From Nocardia neocaledoniensis (GTDB taxonomy: Bacteria > Actinomycetota > Actinomycetes > Mycobacteriales > Mycobacteriaceae), in NCBI RefSeq assembly GCF_003182135.1, contig NZ_QGTL01000001.1, forward strand, positions 124,001 to 188,000: a stretch of 64,000 bases of DNA, given 5' to 3'. This document shows, in pieces, positions 8,453 to 17,497 of the stretch (its first letter is position 1; every line of letters starts with the position of its first letter). A model generated the notes under the pieces. It was not told the origin of the DNA. It searched no databases and saw nothing but the letters and a program-made list of their open reading frames with translations. Both the position numbers and the translations under genes were made by a program.

Positions 8453-9436
8453 ATGCCGAAGATCGTGTTGTTTCGGAGCCGTCGCGGAGCGTTCGTTGCC
8501 GGCCGGTCCGCACTGTCTGCGGCGCTCGCGGCGGTGGCACTGCTCGCGGTCGTTTCGCCGGCGCATGCCGACCGCGTCTCCGGGACCATTGATATCCCGT
8601 GTGCCGCCGACGTCGTCCACCAGGACGCCGACTGGTATCTGCCCGCCGGTGTCCCCCGCGGCCTGGTCTGGCTCCAGCACGGGTTCGCGCGCGGTGGTGG
8701 GCACCTGGCCGAGCTCGCGACCGATTTCGCCGAGCGCGGCTACCTCGTGTTCGCGCCCTCGCTCCCGTTCCTCGAGGTCCGCGGGTGCACGCTCCAGAAT
8801 CTCGGCGACAACACCGGGTTCCTCGGACACGTCGCCGAGTTGTTCGCCGACCCCGCCCAGACCCTCGCGTCCGGGCTCGCTGCCGCGGCGCGGCATGGCG
8901 GCCGGGAAACATCCGATCTGCCAGGGGATCTGGTTTTCGTCGGCCACTCCGCGGGCGCCGAGGCCGTGGCCTATGTCGCCGATCACCTGCGCCGCACCGA
9001 CCCAAGCACCTGGGCCCGGTTGCGCGGTGTCGTCCTGCTCGACCCGGTGCCGTCGTTTCTCGGCGCCAACATCGATCGCGCGCTCACCGGTCTCGACGGC
9101 TCCGGACTCCCGGTCCGCACCGTCGCGGCGGCGCCCTCGCTGTGCAACAACTTCGGCGCCGGAACCGGTGCGGTCCAGGCACATCTACACGGCCCCTTCG
9201 TCGGCGTCCGCCTGCCGCACGGTGCGCACACCGATGCCGAGGGCGCGAGCTCGGACCTGCTCGGCACGGCACTGTGCGGGCGGCCGGATCCGCGCGACGT
9301 CGCCGCCCTGAGCACCCTGGCGGTGGGCTGGACCGACGACTTCATCGCCCGGACCACCACCCCCGCCTACTACCCCGATCCACGGACCGGAACGGTCGCG
9401 GCCGCTCCGTCGGCGGTCCCCCTGCGCGGAGCCTGA
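8453..9436 (+). CDS. Secreted alpha/beta hydrolase
   Basis: A 327-residue exported hydrolase. A signal peptide spans about residues 1-39, with likely cleavage after AHA. The alpha/beta-hydrolase core shows a lid-side strand (GLVWLQHGFARGG), the nucleophile elbow GHSAG with Ser166, an acid candidate in VVLLDPVPS and a late His in PHGAHTDAEG. This suggests an esterase or lipase acting in the cell envelope or outside. No polymer-binding domain is seen. Start: ATG at 8453; the region upstream back to 8302 is shared with the divergent dioxygenase gene. Confidence 0.82.
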   Translation: MPKIVLFRSRRGAFVAGRSALSAALAAVALLAVVSPAHADRVSGTIDIPCAADVVHQDADWYLPAGVPRGLVWLQHGFARGGGHLAELATDFAERGYLVFAPSLPFLEVRGCTLQNLGDNTGFLGHVAELFADPAQTLASGLAAAARHGGRETSDLPGDLVFVGHSAGAEAVAYVADHLRRTDPSTWARLRGVVLLDPVPSFLGANIDRALTGLDGSGLPVRTVAAAPSLCNNFGAGTGAVQAHLHGPFVGVRLPHGAHTDAEGASSDLLGTALCGRPDPRDVAALSTLAVGWTDDFIARTTTPAYYPDPRTGTVAAAPSAVPLRGA

Positions 9437-9472
9437 ACGGAATGCGCAGGCCGCCAGGACAACTCGGCGCGG

Positions 9473-9955
9473 TCAGTGCGGCAGGCTCTCGTCCCAGCGG
9501 TTCGCCAGCAGGGTGAAGCTCGGGGTGTCGCCCAGGGAGGTGCGGGACTCGTAGATCCGCTCGTAGCCGGTGGCGGTGATCCGCCACTGCCCGTCCGGGT
9601 CCTTGCGGTACTCGTCGAAGTAGTACCCGGCGCCCTCGATGCGCATCTTGTAGTCGGGCACGAGCACCGTGTCCTCGAAGGCCCACGAGCCGCGGGCGAC
9701 GGTCCCGTCCACGTCGATCTCGGGGTGGTTGGCGATGTGGGCGGTGACGATCTGCGGGCCCAGGTTCTCCGACATGAACTTCACGACGGCCTCGCGCGAG
9801 TCGTAGTGCAGCGGGTCGCCCATCGCGTGGGTGCCGTACCTGGCCTTGATGTCGGCGGCCAGGCAGTCACCGAAGTCGCTCCACCGCTTGAGATCCAGCG
9901 TGCGGAAGTAGCGATACTTGAGGCGCTTGATCTCCTCGATCGCGATGAGGTCCAT
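9473..9955 (-). CDS. SnoaL/NTF2-like protein, probable steroid-regulon member
   Basis: A 160-residue protein of the SnoaL-like (nuclear transport factor 2) fold, which includes ketosteroid isomerases, dehydratases and ring-hydroxylating dioxygenase beta subunits. Typical opening: IEEIKRLKYRYFRTLDLKRW, then DPLHYDSREAVVKFM and the strand run GTVARGSWAFEDTVL. The start MDLIAIEE was chosen because upstream codons would cover a perfect KstR-type operator ending 11 bp before this ATG. That operator predicts control by the cholesterol-catabolism repressor. No other sterol gene lies in the window, so the reaction is unknown. Confidence 0.8.
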   Translation of the reverse strand: MDLIAIEEIKRLKYRYFRTLDLKRWSDFGDCLAADIKARYGTHAMGDPLHYDSREAVVKFMSENLGPQIVTAHIANHPEIDVDGTVARGSWAFEDTVLVPDYKMRIEGAGYYFDEYRKDPDGQWRITATGYERIYESRTSLGDTPSFTLLANRWDESLPH

Positions 9956-9966
9956 GCGACCGACTA

Positions 9967-9980
9967 TAGAACGCGTTCTA
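9967..9980. promoter_or_regulatory. KstR-type palindromic operator
   Basis: TAGAACGCGTTCTA is a perfect 14-bp palindrome and fits the published KstR pattern TnnAACnnGTTnnA at every fixed position. It sits directly upstream of the SnoaL-like gene start at 9955, where a TetR-family repressor would block transcription. Confidence 0.75.
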
Positions 9981-10316
9981 GTTCTGGGGGCCGGATCCGC
10001 TGCGATCGGCCGGGACACCGAGGGCCGAGGACACCGAGGTCTTGCTGGTGAACAGGCCGATGCCGAAGCCGAGCACCGTGAGCCCGAACAAGCACATCAG
10101 CAAACCACCGATCTTCGCCTCCTCGTCGGTGTCGGGGCTGCGCGCCGAGCGTGAGGACCCGGCGACCACGGCGCCCGGATCCACGAGCGCGTCGATGCCG
10201 GTGTACAGCAGACCCGCCGCCACCAGGATCAGGGCGACGCCGCCGAGCATGCGCTGGGCGGTACGGCGCGGCGGGGCGGGGGTGTCGGCGGGTTCAGGGG
10301 CACCGGGAGCTGACAT
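9978..10316 (-). CDS. Small hypothetical membrane protein
   Basis: A 112-residue protein of unknown function. The N-terminus is Pro/Ala-rich (SAPGAPEPADTPAPPRR) and probably cytoplasmic. Two hydrophobic segments follow: MLGGVALILVAAGLLYTGID and, after a charged loop (SPDTDEEAK), IGGLLMCLFGLTVLGFGIGL. The C-terminus is polar. The start MSAPGAPE at 10316 was taken over an upstream in-frame start because the upstream residues look non-coding. Its 3' end abuts the KstR-type box of the downstream SnoaL-like gene, so the two are probably not one regulated unit. Confidence 0.65.
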   Translation of the reverse strand: MSAPGAPEPADTPAPPRRTAQRMLGGVALILVAAGLLYTGIDALVDPGAVVAGSSRSARSPDTDEEAKIGGLLMCLFGLTVLGFGIGLFTSKTSVSSALGVPADRSGSGPQN

Positions 10317-10369
10317 GGCACGCAACCTATCAGCGATACCACCTCGCGTGCGCTGACGAATCGCCTCGC

Positions 10370-12283
10370 TCACCCGATCTCGCCGCGGCCGCCGAGGTGG
10401 CGGGCGAAATGGCGTTCGACCGCCCGGTAGAACCGGATCTGGTTCTCCGGGTTGGCGAAACCGTGCCCCTCATCCTCGGCCACGAGGTATTCCACCGGGA
10501 CACCGCGGTCGCGCAGCGAGGCGACGATGTTGTCGGATTCGGCCTGCACCACCCGGACATCGTTGGCGCCCTGGGCGACCAGCAGCGGGGTGCGGATCCG
10601 GTCGGCCATGGTGAGCGGCGAGCGGGCGCGCATGTCGGCCTCCTGGGCCGGGTCCTCGGGGTCGCCGACGTACCGGTACCAGCTGTTGACGTTGTAGGGC
10701 CGAACGAACGGCGGCAGGGTCCGCAGGAAGTTCGCCAGATCGGAGATGCCGACGTAGTCGACCGCGGCGGCGAAGTAGTCGGGCGTCACGGTGATGCCGA
10801 CCAGGGCGGCGTAGCCGCCGTAGGACCCGCCCATGATGCCGATCCGCGCCGGGTCGGCGTAGCCCTGGGCCACCGCCCAGTCGGCCGCGTCGATGAGGTC
10901 GTCGTGCATGGCGCCGGCGAATTCGCCGATCGCGGCGGTGAGGTGGCGTTTGCCGTAGCCGATCGAGCCGCGGAAGTTGACCTGCAGCACCGCGTAGCCG
11001 CGGTTGGCGAGGAACTGCGCCGGGGCGTCGTGTCCCCAGGAGTCGTTCGCCCACGGCCCGCCGTGCACCAGCAGCACCAGCGGCAGGTCCCTGGGTTCGA
11101 CGCCTACCGGCAGGGTGAGGAAGCCGTGCAGCGGGAGGCCGTCGCGCGCCGCGAACGCGACCGGGTTCATCGGCGCCGCCGTCGCCGGGTCGAGGCGCGG
11201 ATACGCGCGGAACAGTTGCCTGCTCTCGCCGGTCTCGTGGTCGTAGAACCAGGCCACCGCCGGGTCTCGGTCGTGGACGAAGGTCGCGACCCAGCGCCGC
11301 TCGCTCTCGTCGGAGGACAGGGTGCCGAGCACGCCGTCGGACAGTCCGGCGAGACGCTCGTAGACCTCGCCGAAGGACGGGTCGATCACCTCGATCCGGG
11401 GCCGATCCCCGACGAACCGCGCCGCGAGCACCTCCCCGGTGCGCCTGCTGCGGAAGACGGTGGGCGGCAGCACATCCGGCGCCATCGTGCCCATGATGTC
11501 CAGGCTGTGCCCCGGCACGGCCGCCACGACCTCGCGCTCGCCGGTCTCGCGATCGATGCGGACCAGTGCCAGATCGTCGGAGTCCTGATAGACGCCGACG
11601 AGCAGGCCTTTGCCGTCCGGCGTCACCAGCTGGGGCTGCACACCCACCGGATGTTCCGCGCCGCCGATGCGCTGCAGCGGGCGCTCGTCCCCGGTCTCGG
11701 GGTCGATCGTGTGGAACTCGATGACGCCGTCATCGGCCTGCCGGGACACGAACGCCGGGCGCTCCCCACGGTCCAGCAGGACCGTGGTGCCGGGTTCGGT
11801 CTGTTCCAGGTGCGGGGTGGTCACCCCGGTGGCGACCTCGATGCGGAAGGTGTCTAGGAACGTCGGCCGCCGGTTCATCCACGCCAGCACGGTGCCCGGC
11901 ACCTCGGTCGACCGTTCGATCCCGAACACGCGGGAACCGGGCGCCATCGGGGTCAGGTCGACGGCGGGTTCGCCCGGGGCGTCGAGGTCGACCCGGAACA
12001 GGTGCCAGTCCTCGTTGCCGTCGGTGTCCTGCAGGTACAGCAGCCAGCGCGGATCGTCGGTCCAGTGGAAGGCGGTGATGCCGCGGCGCGCGTCGTTGGT
12101 CACGCAGACGGCGTCCGCGTGGTCCTCGTCGATGCCGCGGACCCAGAGGTTGAGCCTGCCGTGCGCGGGTGCGCGGTAGGCGAGGCGGGTGCCGTCCGGC
12201 GAGATCGTGGCGCCGGAGAATTCCGGGTCGGCGAAGAACTCCTCGATGCCGATCAGCTCGGGCTCGGTGTCACTCGTCGTCAT
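10370..12283 (-). CDS. S9-family peptidase (prolyl oligopeptidase/acylaminoacyl peptidase-like)
   Basis: A 637-residue cytoplasmic serine peptidase. The N-terminal part is a beta-propeller with WD40-like segments (SGATISPDGTRLAY and later sheets). The C-terminal part is an alpha/beta-hydrolase domain with nucleophile Ser487 in GGSYGGY, Asp575 in QGANDVRV and His607 in DEGHGFANP. The family cleaves short peptides or N-acyl amino acids. Its ATG lies 14 bases inside the 3' end of the MerR regulator gene, so the two are translationally coupled and the regulator probably controls the peptidase. The natural substrate is unknown. Confidence 0.9.
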   Translation of the reverse strand: MTTSDTEPELIGIEEFFADPEFSGATISPDGTRLAYRAPAHGRLNLWVRGIDEDHADAVCVTNDARRGITAFHWTDDPRWLLYLQDTDGNEDWHLFRVDLDAPGEPAVDLTPMAPGSRVFGIERSTEVPGTVLAWMNRRPTFLDTFRIEVATGVTTPHLEQTEPGTTVLLDRGERPAFVSRQADDGVIEFHTIDPETGDERPLQRIGGAEHPVGVQPQLVTPDGKGLLVGVYQDSDDLALVRIDRETGEREVVAAVPGHSLDIMGTMAPDVLPPTVFRSRRTGEVLAARFVGDRPRIEVIDPSFGEVYERLAGLSDGVLGTLSSDESERRWVATFVHDRDPAVAWFYDHETGESRQLFRAYPRLDPATAAPMNPVAFAARDGLPLHGFLTLPVGVEPRDLPLVLLVHGGPWANDSWGHDAPAQFLANRGYAVLQVNFRGSIGYGKRHLTAAIGEFAGAMHDDLIDAADWAVAQGYADPARIGIMGGSYGGYAALVGITVTPDYFAAAVDYVGISDLANFLRTLPPFVRPYNVNSWYRYVGDPEDPAQEADMRARSPLTMADRIRTPLLVAQGANDVRVVQAESDNIVASLRDRGVPVEYLVAEDEGHGFANPENQIRFYRAVERHFARHLGGRGEIG

Positions 12284-13019
12284 GGGTGGCTCCTTCGGGT
12301 CGGCGGCCGTCGTCGGACAGGATCGCTTCGATGCGGCGCAGCACCCGCAGTTGCGCCGGGTTGTAGAGGTCGCGCAGTACCTGGCCGACCGTGTCCGCGG
12401 TGATCTCGACGCCGGGTTCGGTGTAGGCCGCGGGGTCGGCGGCCCAGGGGTGCCTGCGCTGGAGGTCCCGGATCACCGGGACCATCCGCTCGGCCAGGTC
12501 GTCGGCGGTGCGGTCGCTCGCGTCGGCGGGCAGCTCGTCGAATTCGTCGTCGGTGGGATGGCGCCGCGCCACCATCTCCGACAGTTGCGTCATCGCCTCC
12601 GCGGTGAACAGCCGCGAGTAGACGGTGATCAGCGAACGATCCGAGGCGGACAGCTCCTGCGCGAGGTGACCGAATCCGGCAGGCACGTCGACCGGCGCGC
12701 GATGCCGCAGCAGGACGGCCAGTTCCGCGCGGATCCGCTGCAGCCGCTCGATGGTCGCCGCCAGTTCGGCGTCGAGCACCCGGATCGCCGCGTCGGGATC
12801 CTCGTCCGCGCGGCCGATCGCCGCGATCTGCGCCAGGGGCACGCCGAGATCGCTGAGCCGCTTGATCTGCACCAGCCGCACCAGATGTTCGGTCCGGTAC
12901 CGCTTGTACCCGTTCGCGGCGCGCTCGGGCTCGTCGAGCAGGCCGATGTCGTGATAGTGCCGCACCGCCTTGAGCGTCGTGCCCGCCAGCTCCGCGAGCT
13001 GTCGCGTACTCCAAGCCAT
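12270..13019 (-). CDS. MerR-family regulator
   Basis: A 249-residue regulator. The winged-helix domain is clear: STRQLAELAGTTLKAVRHYHDIGLLDEP, then ANGYKRYRTEHLVRLVQIKRL and DLGVPLAQIAAIG. A dimerisation coiled coil follows (about 75-120). The C-terminal 120 residues form an effector domain of unknown type; there is no Cys pair for metal sensing. Start MAWSTRQ at 13019 is supported by a GGGAAG ribosome site. The gene overlaps the S9 peptidase by 14 bases. MerR activators usually twist a promoter with a 19-20 bp spacer; none was recognised upstream. Confidence 0.88.
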   Translation of the reverse strand: MAWSTRQLAELAGTTLKAVRHYHDIGLLDEPERAANGYKRYRTEHLVRLVQIKRLSDLGVPLAQIAAIGRADEDPDAAIRVLDAELAATIERLQRIRAELAVLLRHRAPVDVPAGFGHLAQELSASDRSLITVYSRLFTAEAMTQLSEMVARRHPTDDEFDELPADASDRTADDLAERMVPVIRDLQRRHPWAADPAAYTEPGVEITADTVGQVLRDLYNPAQLRVLRRIEAILSDDGRRPEGATHDDE

Positions 13020-13174
13020 CGCTTCCCTTTCCCGTGCGCCGCCACCAGTGGAAACCATGCCCTCGGGGCACAGTCAACCCCCGCGGTGCCCCCCCGGCGA
13101 CGGAACCGATCGCGCGGTTCGAGCGCGCCGACCGGTGCGGGAGAATGCCGGGTGAGCACGCGCGACGACCTGGA

Positions 13175-14038
13175 TCAGCGGCGTAGGAGGTCGACGACGC
13201 CGGTGGTCGACTCGTCCCCGCCGCCCTCGGCGACGCGGCGTTCCATCAGTGTCATGAAGGGCACGAGAAGTGCCGGGCTGACGCCTTGTTCCAGGGCGGT
13301 GCGTCGCAGAGTGTCGTTCGTCGTGGCCATCATCGCCAGGTTCGACTCCACGCCCTGCGTGTAGTCCCCGCTGGCGAGCTGTGCGGCGGTGCCGTAGGCG
13401 TATCCCGCCATCGCCTGCTGGTAGGCCACCATGAGGGGCGCGAACTCGACGGGTGAGATGTCCTCGCCGCCGATGAGAGCGAACGCGTGCGCGGCGCCCG
13501 CGAACATGCCCCACATCGCACTCAGCAGGGCGATGTCGTACAGGGCCGCGAATCCAGGGTCCGTCCCGACGTAGGTGACACCGGCCGGCACCATCAAGGC
13601 CTCGGCATGGGTTTCGTGCAGTCGCGCCGAACCGCTGTAGAAGACGTACGCACCCGAGTCGGCGGAGCCGATCATGGAGGGAACAGCCATGATCCCGCCG
13701 TCCAGGAAACTCCCGCCGCGGGCGGTGATCCACTCGGCGAGGGCACGCGCCTCGGCCGGTGTGCTCGTGGTCAGGTTGACGATGTCGCGGCCGGTCAGAT
13801 CGACACCGTCGAGGGTCGCGCGCACCGACGCGTCGTCGAGCAGGCACACCACCACGAGCGTGTTCGCGGTGACGGCGTCGGCAGCGGTCGCGGCGACCAC
13901 CGCCCCGTCCGGAGCCTGCCTGGAACTGCGGTTCCACACCGTGACCGAGTATCCCGCCGCAAGCCAGGAACGGGTGAGGGCAGCGCCCATGTCTCCGAGC
14001 CCGAGGACGGTGAGCGCTCCATTTTTGTTGTCAGACAT
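13175..14038 (-). CDS. NAD(P)-dependent oxidoreductase of the imine reductase / beta-hydroxyacid dehydrogenase family
   Basis: A 287-residue enzyme. The N-terminal Rossmann fold has LGLGDMGAALTRSWLAAGY with WNRSS after beta-2, where Arg suggests NADPH. The middle part (VNLTTSTPAEARALAEWI, GSFLDGGIMAVPSMIG) and the all-helical C-terminal domain fit imine reductases and 6-phosphogluconate dehydrogenase relatives. The usual catalytic Lys of hydroxyacid dehydrogenases is not evident, which favours the imine reductase group. Start MSDNKNG at 14038. It is divergent from an HxlR regulator that probably controls it. The substrate is unknown. Confidence 0.82.
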   Translation of the reverse strand: MSDNKNGALTVLGLGDMGAALTRSWLAAGYSVTVWNRSSRQAPDGAVVAATAADAVTANTLVVVCLLDDASVRATLDGVDLTGRDIVNLTTSTPAEARALAEWITARGGSFLDGGIMAVPSMIGSADSGAYVFYSGSARLHETHAEALMVPAGVTYVGTDPGFAALYDIALLSAMWGMFAGAAHAFALIGGEDISPVEFAPLMVAYQQAMAGYAYGTAAQLASGDYTQGVESNLAMMATTNDTLRRTALEQGVSPALLVPFMTLMERRVAEGGGDESTTGVVDLLRR

Positions 14039-14074
14039 GCAGTTTAGTGTTGGCGTGACATCCGGGCCGAACAA

Positions 14075-14102
14075 GTACGCACAGTGAAGTGGGTACGCAC
14101 TT
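14075..14102. promoter_or_regulatory. GTACGCAC direct repeats in the HxlR/imine reductase intergenic region
   Basis: GTACGCAC occurs at 14075-14082 and again at 14093-14100, 18 bp apart, so both copies face the same side of the helix roughly two turns apart. The second copy lies in AAGTG-N6-CACTT (14087-14102). They sit between the divergent genes and are a plausible HxlR-type operator. This is inference. Confidence 0.45.
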
Positions 14103-14136
14103 GCGCGATAGCAAACAGGTAGAGGAAGGAACCATC

Positions 14137-14487
14137 GTGCCGATCACACGCAGGCCGGGCACGTACCGATGCGGACTCGACGCCACCCTGTCGGTACTCA
14201 ACGGAAAATGGAAGATGATGATCCTCTGGCCGCTGAGCGAACGCCCTCACCGTTTCGGCGAGTTGCGCCGTGCGGTGAACGGCGTCACCGAGAAGGTTCT
14301 CACCACGCAGCTGCGCGAGTTGGAGGCCGACGGCATCGTCCATCGCACGGTGTACAACGAGGTGCCGCCCCGCGTCGAGTACTCCCTCACCCCGCTGGGC
14401 GAGCTCCTCAACAGTGCTCTGCTGCCCTTGGAGGCCTGGGGTCGCGAACATCTGATGGGTGAAGACGCCGTCCGGACCGGTTCATGA
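14137..14487 (+). CDS. HxlR-family transcriptional regulator
   Basis: A 116-residue winged-helix regulator. It shows the HxlR signature: CGLDATLSVLNGKWKMMILW near the N-terminus with Cys before the domain, then RPHRFGELRRAVNGVTEKVLT, QLRELEADGIVHRTVY and the wing region PPRVEYSLTPLG. Members respond to aldehydes, quinones or disulfide stress, often through the N-terminal Cys. The start GTG 14137 was chosen for its GAGGAAGGA ribosome site; an in-frame GTG lies 48 bases upstream. It is divergent from the imine reductase-like gene. Confidence 0.88.
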   Translation: MPITRRPGTYRCGLDATLSVLNGKWKMMILWPLSERPHRFGELRRAVNGVTEKVLTTQLRELEADGIVHRTVYNEVPPRVEYSLTPLGELLNSALLPLEAWGREHLMGEDAVRTGS

Positions 14488-14592
14488 GCCGGTGCTCTGT
14501 CCGCGGTAGCCGATCGACAGGGGGCACGGAGCCCCATGTGCCCCGGGTTGGGGTGGATCGATGGGGACACAGCTGTACGGGACAATGACTAC

Positions 14593-15501
14593 GTGAGCTC
14601 GCACAACAGCCCCGATCACGCACTCGACCTGCGGGTATTGCCCGCGCTCGGGTGGCGGGCGCTGGCGCGGGCGCATCGGGAGCGCCTCGATCGGCTGGTG
14701 GGGCCCTATCTGGAGCGGCGGGCGGCGGGGACCACGCATCCGGTCATCGATTTTCTCTTCACCTACTACGGGAACAAGCCGTCGCAGTTGCGGCGCTGGC
14801 ATCCGGGGTTCGGGATCGGGATGGCCGACGCGCACGACTACGCCGGGGCGCGCGGGTACCACCGGGTGGGTGACGCGGTGTTCACCGCCGATCCGGCGTA
14901 TCTGGCCAAGCGGCGCGACACCATCGAGTTCGTGGCGCGGCTGCTGAACGCGACCGCGGCGCGCCCGGCGCAGCTGTCGTGCTTCGGGTTGCACGAGTGG
15001 GCGATGGTGTACCGGACCGACGAGGTGCGGCATCAGCAGGTGCCGCTGCGACTCGGGCATGCCGGGACCGACGCCGTGGTGGAGTCGATGTCGTTGCGCT
15101 GCACCCATTTCGACGCGTTCCGCTTCTTCACCCCCGAGGCGGTGGGCCGCAACAGCGAACCGTTGACGCGCGCCGATCAGCTGTTGCGGGAACAGCCCGG
15201 CTGCCTGCACGCGAACATGGATCTGTACAAGTGGGGCTTCAAACTCGCGCCACTGATCTCCTCGGACCTGTTGCTCGACTGCTTCGAACTCGCCTGCACC
15301 GCACGCGAACTCGACATGCGCGCGAGCCCCTACGATCTGCGCGACCTCGGCTACGAGCCGGTGCGTATAGAAACGCCGCCCGGGCGCGCGGAATACGTGC
15401 GCGCCCAGGCGGCGATCAGCGAGTCCGCCGAGGTTCTGCGTGACCGTCTCCGTCTCGCTTGCACGGAACTCTCGGCGGCCTTGGAGCGGGCTGCGGCCTA
15501 G
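14593..15501 (+). CDS. Conserved actinobacterial protein, often labelled 3-methyladenine DNA glycosylase
   Basis: A 302-residue soluble protein. Recognisable blocks are THPVIDFLFTYYGNKPSQLR followed by RWHPGFGIGM, LSCFGLHEWAMVYR and VPLRLG. Similar actinobacterial proteins carry the automatic label 3-methyladenine DNA glycosylase, but I see no helix-hairpin-helix or known glycosylase catalytic motif, so that name should be treated with caution. Start: GTG 14593 (SSHNSPDHALDLRV), preferred over upstream in-frame codons that lack coding character. The gene overlaps the convergent BCCT gene by 4 bases. Its role is unknown. Confidence 0.7.
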   Translation: MSSHNSPDHALDLRVLPALGWRALARAHRERLDRLVGPYLERRAAGTTHPVIDFLFTYYGNKPSQLRRWHPGFGIGMADAHDYAGARGYHRVGDAVFTADPAYLAKRRDTIEFVARLLNATAARPAQLSCFGLHEWAMVYRTDEVRHQQVPLRLGHAGTDAVVESMSLRCTHFDAFRFFTPEAVGRNSEPLTRADQLLREQPGCLHANMDLYKWGFKLAPLISSDLLLDCFELACTARELDMRASPYDLRDLGYEPVRIETPPGRAEYVRAQAAISESAEVLRDRLRLACTELSAALERAAA

Positions 15502-17276
15502 CTGCGGTCCAGCGGTTTCTCCGCGTCCAGCCCGTTGCCGAGATCGACCGGCTTCTCGATCACGATGACCTCCTCCATCGGCTCGGTCACCAGCGAGAAG
15601 TCACCGTCGTGCTGTTCGGTGCCGAGGTCGACGGCGGTCTCCACGAGCTCGATGCCGCGGTCGGCGCGCAGGATCAGTGGGTCCTCCCGCAGATCCTTGT
15701 ACAGCGACACGCACATCGCCGCCATCACCACCAGGAACGGCAGCGAGACGACCGTCGTCAACGCCTGCAGGCCGGTGAGCGCGCCGCCGAGGTCGTCGGA
15801 GTCGGCGATCACCAGCATGATCGCCGCCACCGCGCCGGTCGCCGCGCCCCAGAAGATGACGATCGGCTTGGACGGCTCGATACTGCCCCGCTCGGACAGC
15901 GTGCCCATCACGATGGAGGCCGCGTCGGCGCCCGAGACGAAGAAGATGCCGACCAGGATCATCACCAGCACCGTGGTGACCCCGACGATCGGATACTGAT
16001 CGAGCAGGTGGAACAGCGTGAAGTTGGAGTCGACGGATCCGTCGGCCTCGGTGAGCGCGCCGTCCTTGCCCTGCTCGAAGATGCCTGCCCCGCCGAACAC
16101 GGCGAACCACAGCAGACTCACCACGCTGGGCACCAGGAGCACGCCGGTGACGAACTGCCGGATGGTACGACCGCGGCTGATCCGCGCGATGAACATGCCG
16201 ACGAACGGAGTCCACGAGATCCACCACGCCCAGTAGAAGATGGTCCAGCTCGACAGCCACGCCTGCATCGCCTCATCGCTCGCACCGGTGCGCGAGGCCA
16301 TGGTCGGCAGCATCTCGATGTAGTCGCCGATCGAGGTGGGGATCAGGTTGAGCACCAACAGGGTCGGTCCGGCGATGAACACGAACGCCGCGATCACCAG
16401 GGCCAGCACCATGTTGATGTTGGACAACCACTGGATGCCGCGCTCGATGCCCGACACCGCCGACAGCACGAACGCGACCGTCAGGCCGGAGATGATGGCG
16501 ACGAGGCCGATCTTGCCGATGCCGTCGATCCAGCCGTTGAACTCCATGCCCGCGCCGATCTGCAGGGCGCCGAGGCCGAGCGAGGCGGCCGAGCCGAACA
16601 GCGTCGCGAAGATCGCCATCATGTCGATCGCGCGCCCGCCCAGGCCCTCCGCGTGGCGGCCGAGCAGCGGCCGGAACACCGAGGAGATCAGCTGCGAGCG
16701 ACCCTTGCGGAAGGTGCCGTAGGCGATGGCCAGACCCGCGACGGCGTAGATCGCCCAGGGGTGCAGCGTCCAGTGGAACAGCGTGGTGGCCATGGCCACC
16801 TCGGCCGCTTCCGGGCTGCCCGCGGCGGCGGTGTGCGGCGGCGGGTTCACGAAGTGCGAGAGCGGTTCGGCGACGCCCCAGAACATGAGGCCGATGCCCA
16901 TGCCCGCGCTGAACATCATCGCGATCCACGAGACCGTACGGAACTCGGGTTTCTCGTCGTCGGCGCCCAGCGGGATCCGGCCGTAGCGGCTGATCGCCAG
17001 CCAGATCACGAACACCACGAACGCGGTGGCGACCAGGACGAACAGCCAGCCCGTGTTGGTGATGACCCACTTCTGCGCTTTCCCGGCCGCGGAGGCCAGG
17101 CTCTTGTCGTCCAGCACGCCCCACGCGACGAACGCCAGCGCCCCGATCGCGGTGGCACTGAAGACGAGTCGGTCCAGCCGTGGCCGATCCCGCCGTGGCT
17201 CGTCCGGCGACACACCGGTTACCGATTTCTCGGTCCGGTCCGCGTCGCCGGACCTCCCTATCACATCGTTCGACAT
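15498..17276 (-). CDS. BCCT-family betaine/choline/carnitine transporter
   Basis: A 592-residue secondary transporter with about 12 transmembrane helices. Family signatures: AGMGIGLMFWGVAEPLSHF and the Trp-rich segment FYWAWWISWTPFVGMFIARI followed by RGRTIRQF. The unwound helix motif reads A-G-M-G-I-G. In sodium-coupled BetP this region is MGIGL-rich, so sodium coupling is possible but not provable by eye. A charged C-terminal tail of about 60 residues follows the last helix and may serve osmosensing as in BetP. Start MSNDVIG at 17276. Together with the OpuC importer it gives the window two compatible-solute uptake systems. Confidence 0.92.
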   Translation of the reverse strand: MSNDVIGRSGDADRTEKSVTGVSPDEPRRDRPRLDRLVFSATAIGALAFVAWGVLDDKSLASAAGKAQKWVITNTGWLFVLVATAFVVFVIWLAISRYGRIPLGADDEKPEFRTVSWIAMMFSAGMGIGLMFWGVAEPLSHFVNPPPHTAAAGSPEAAEVAMATTLFHWTLHPWAIYAVAGLAIAYGTFRKGRSQLISSVFRPLLGRHAEGLGGRAIDMMAIFATLFGSAASLGLGALQIGAGMEFNGWIDGIGKIGLVAIISGLTVAFVLSAVSGIERGIQWLSNINMVLALVIAAFVFIAGPTLLVLNLIPTSIGDYIEMLPTMASRTGASDEAMQAWLSSWTIFYWAWWISWTPFVGMFIARISRGRTIRQFVTGVLLVPSVVSLLWFAVFGGAGIFEQGKDGALTEADGSVDSNFTLFHLLDQYPIVGVTTVLVMILVGIFFVSGADAASIVMGTLSERGSIEPSKPIVIFWGAATGAVAAIMLVIADSDDLGGALTGLQALTTVVSLPFLVVMAAMCVSLYKDLREDPLILRADRGIELVETAVDLGTEQHDGDFSLVTEPMEEVIVIEKPVDLGNGLDAEKPLDRS

Positions 17277-17497
17277 GGAATCCGAGTCCTTTCCGGTCGC
17301 GGAGACGGCCCAAGAGGTATACCCATTCGAAACTGAGGCAACCGTACAGCTTTCCCGGACGGTGAGGCGGGAAGCGGGCCGTGAGCCGCACGGGTCCCCG
17401 GAAACCGCCCGCACGGTGGCGTCTGACGCTCTACCATCCGAAACACCGGAGACAACTGTCTGAGTCAGCTCCGGCCCGCAGAGTTGGGGAGGTCTCG

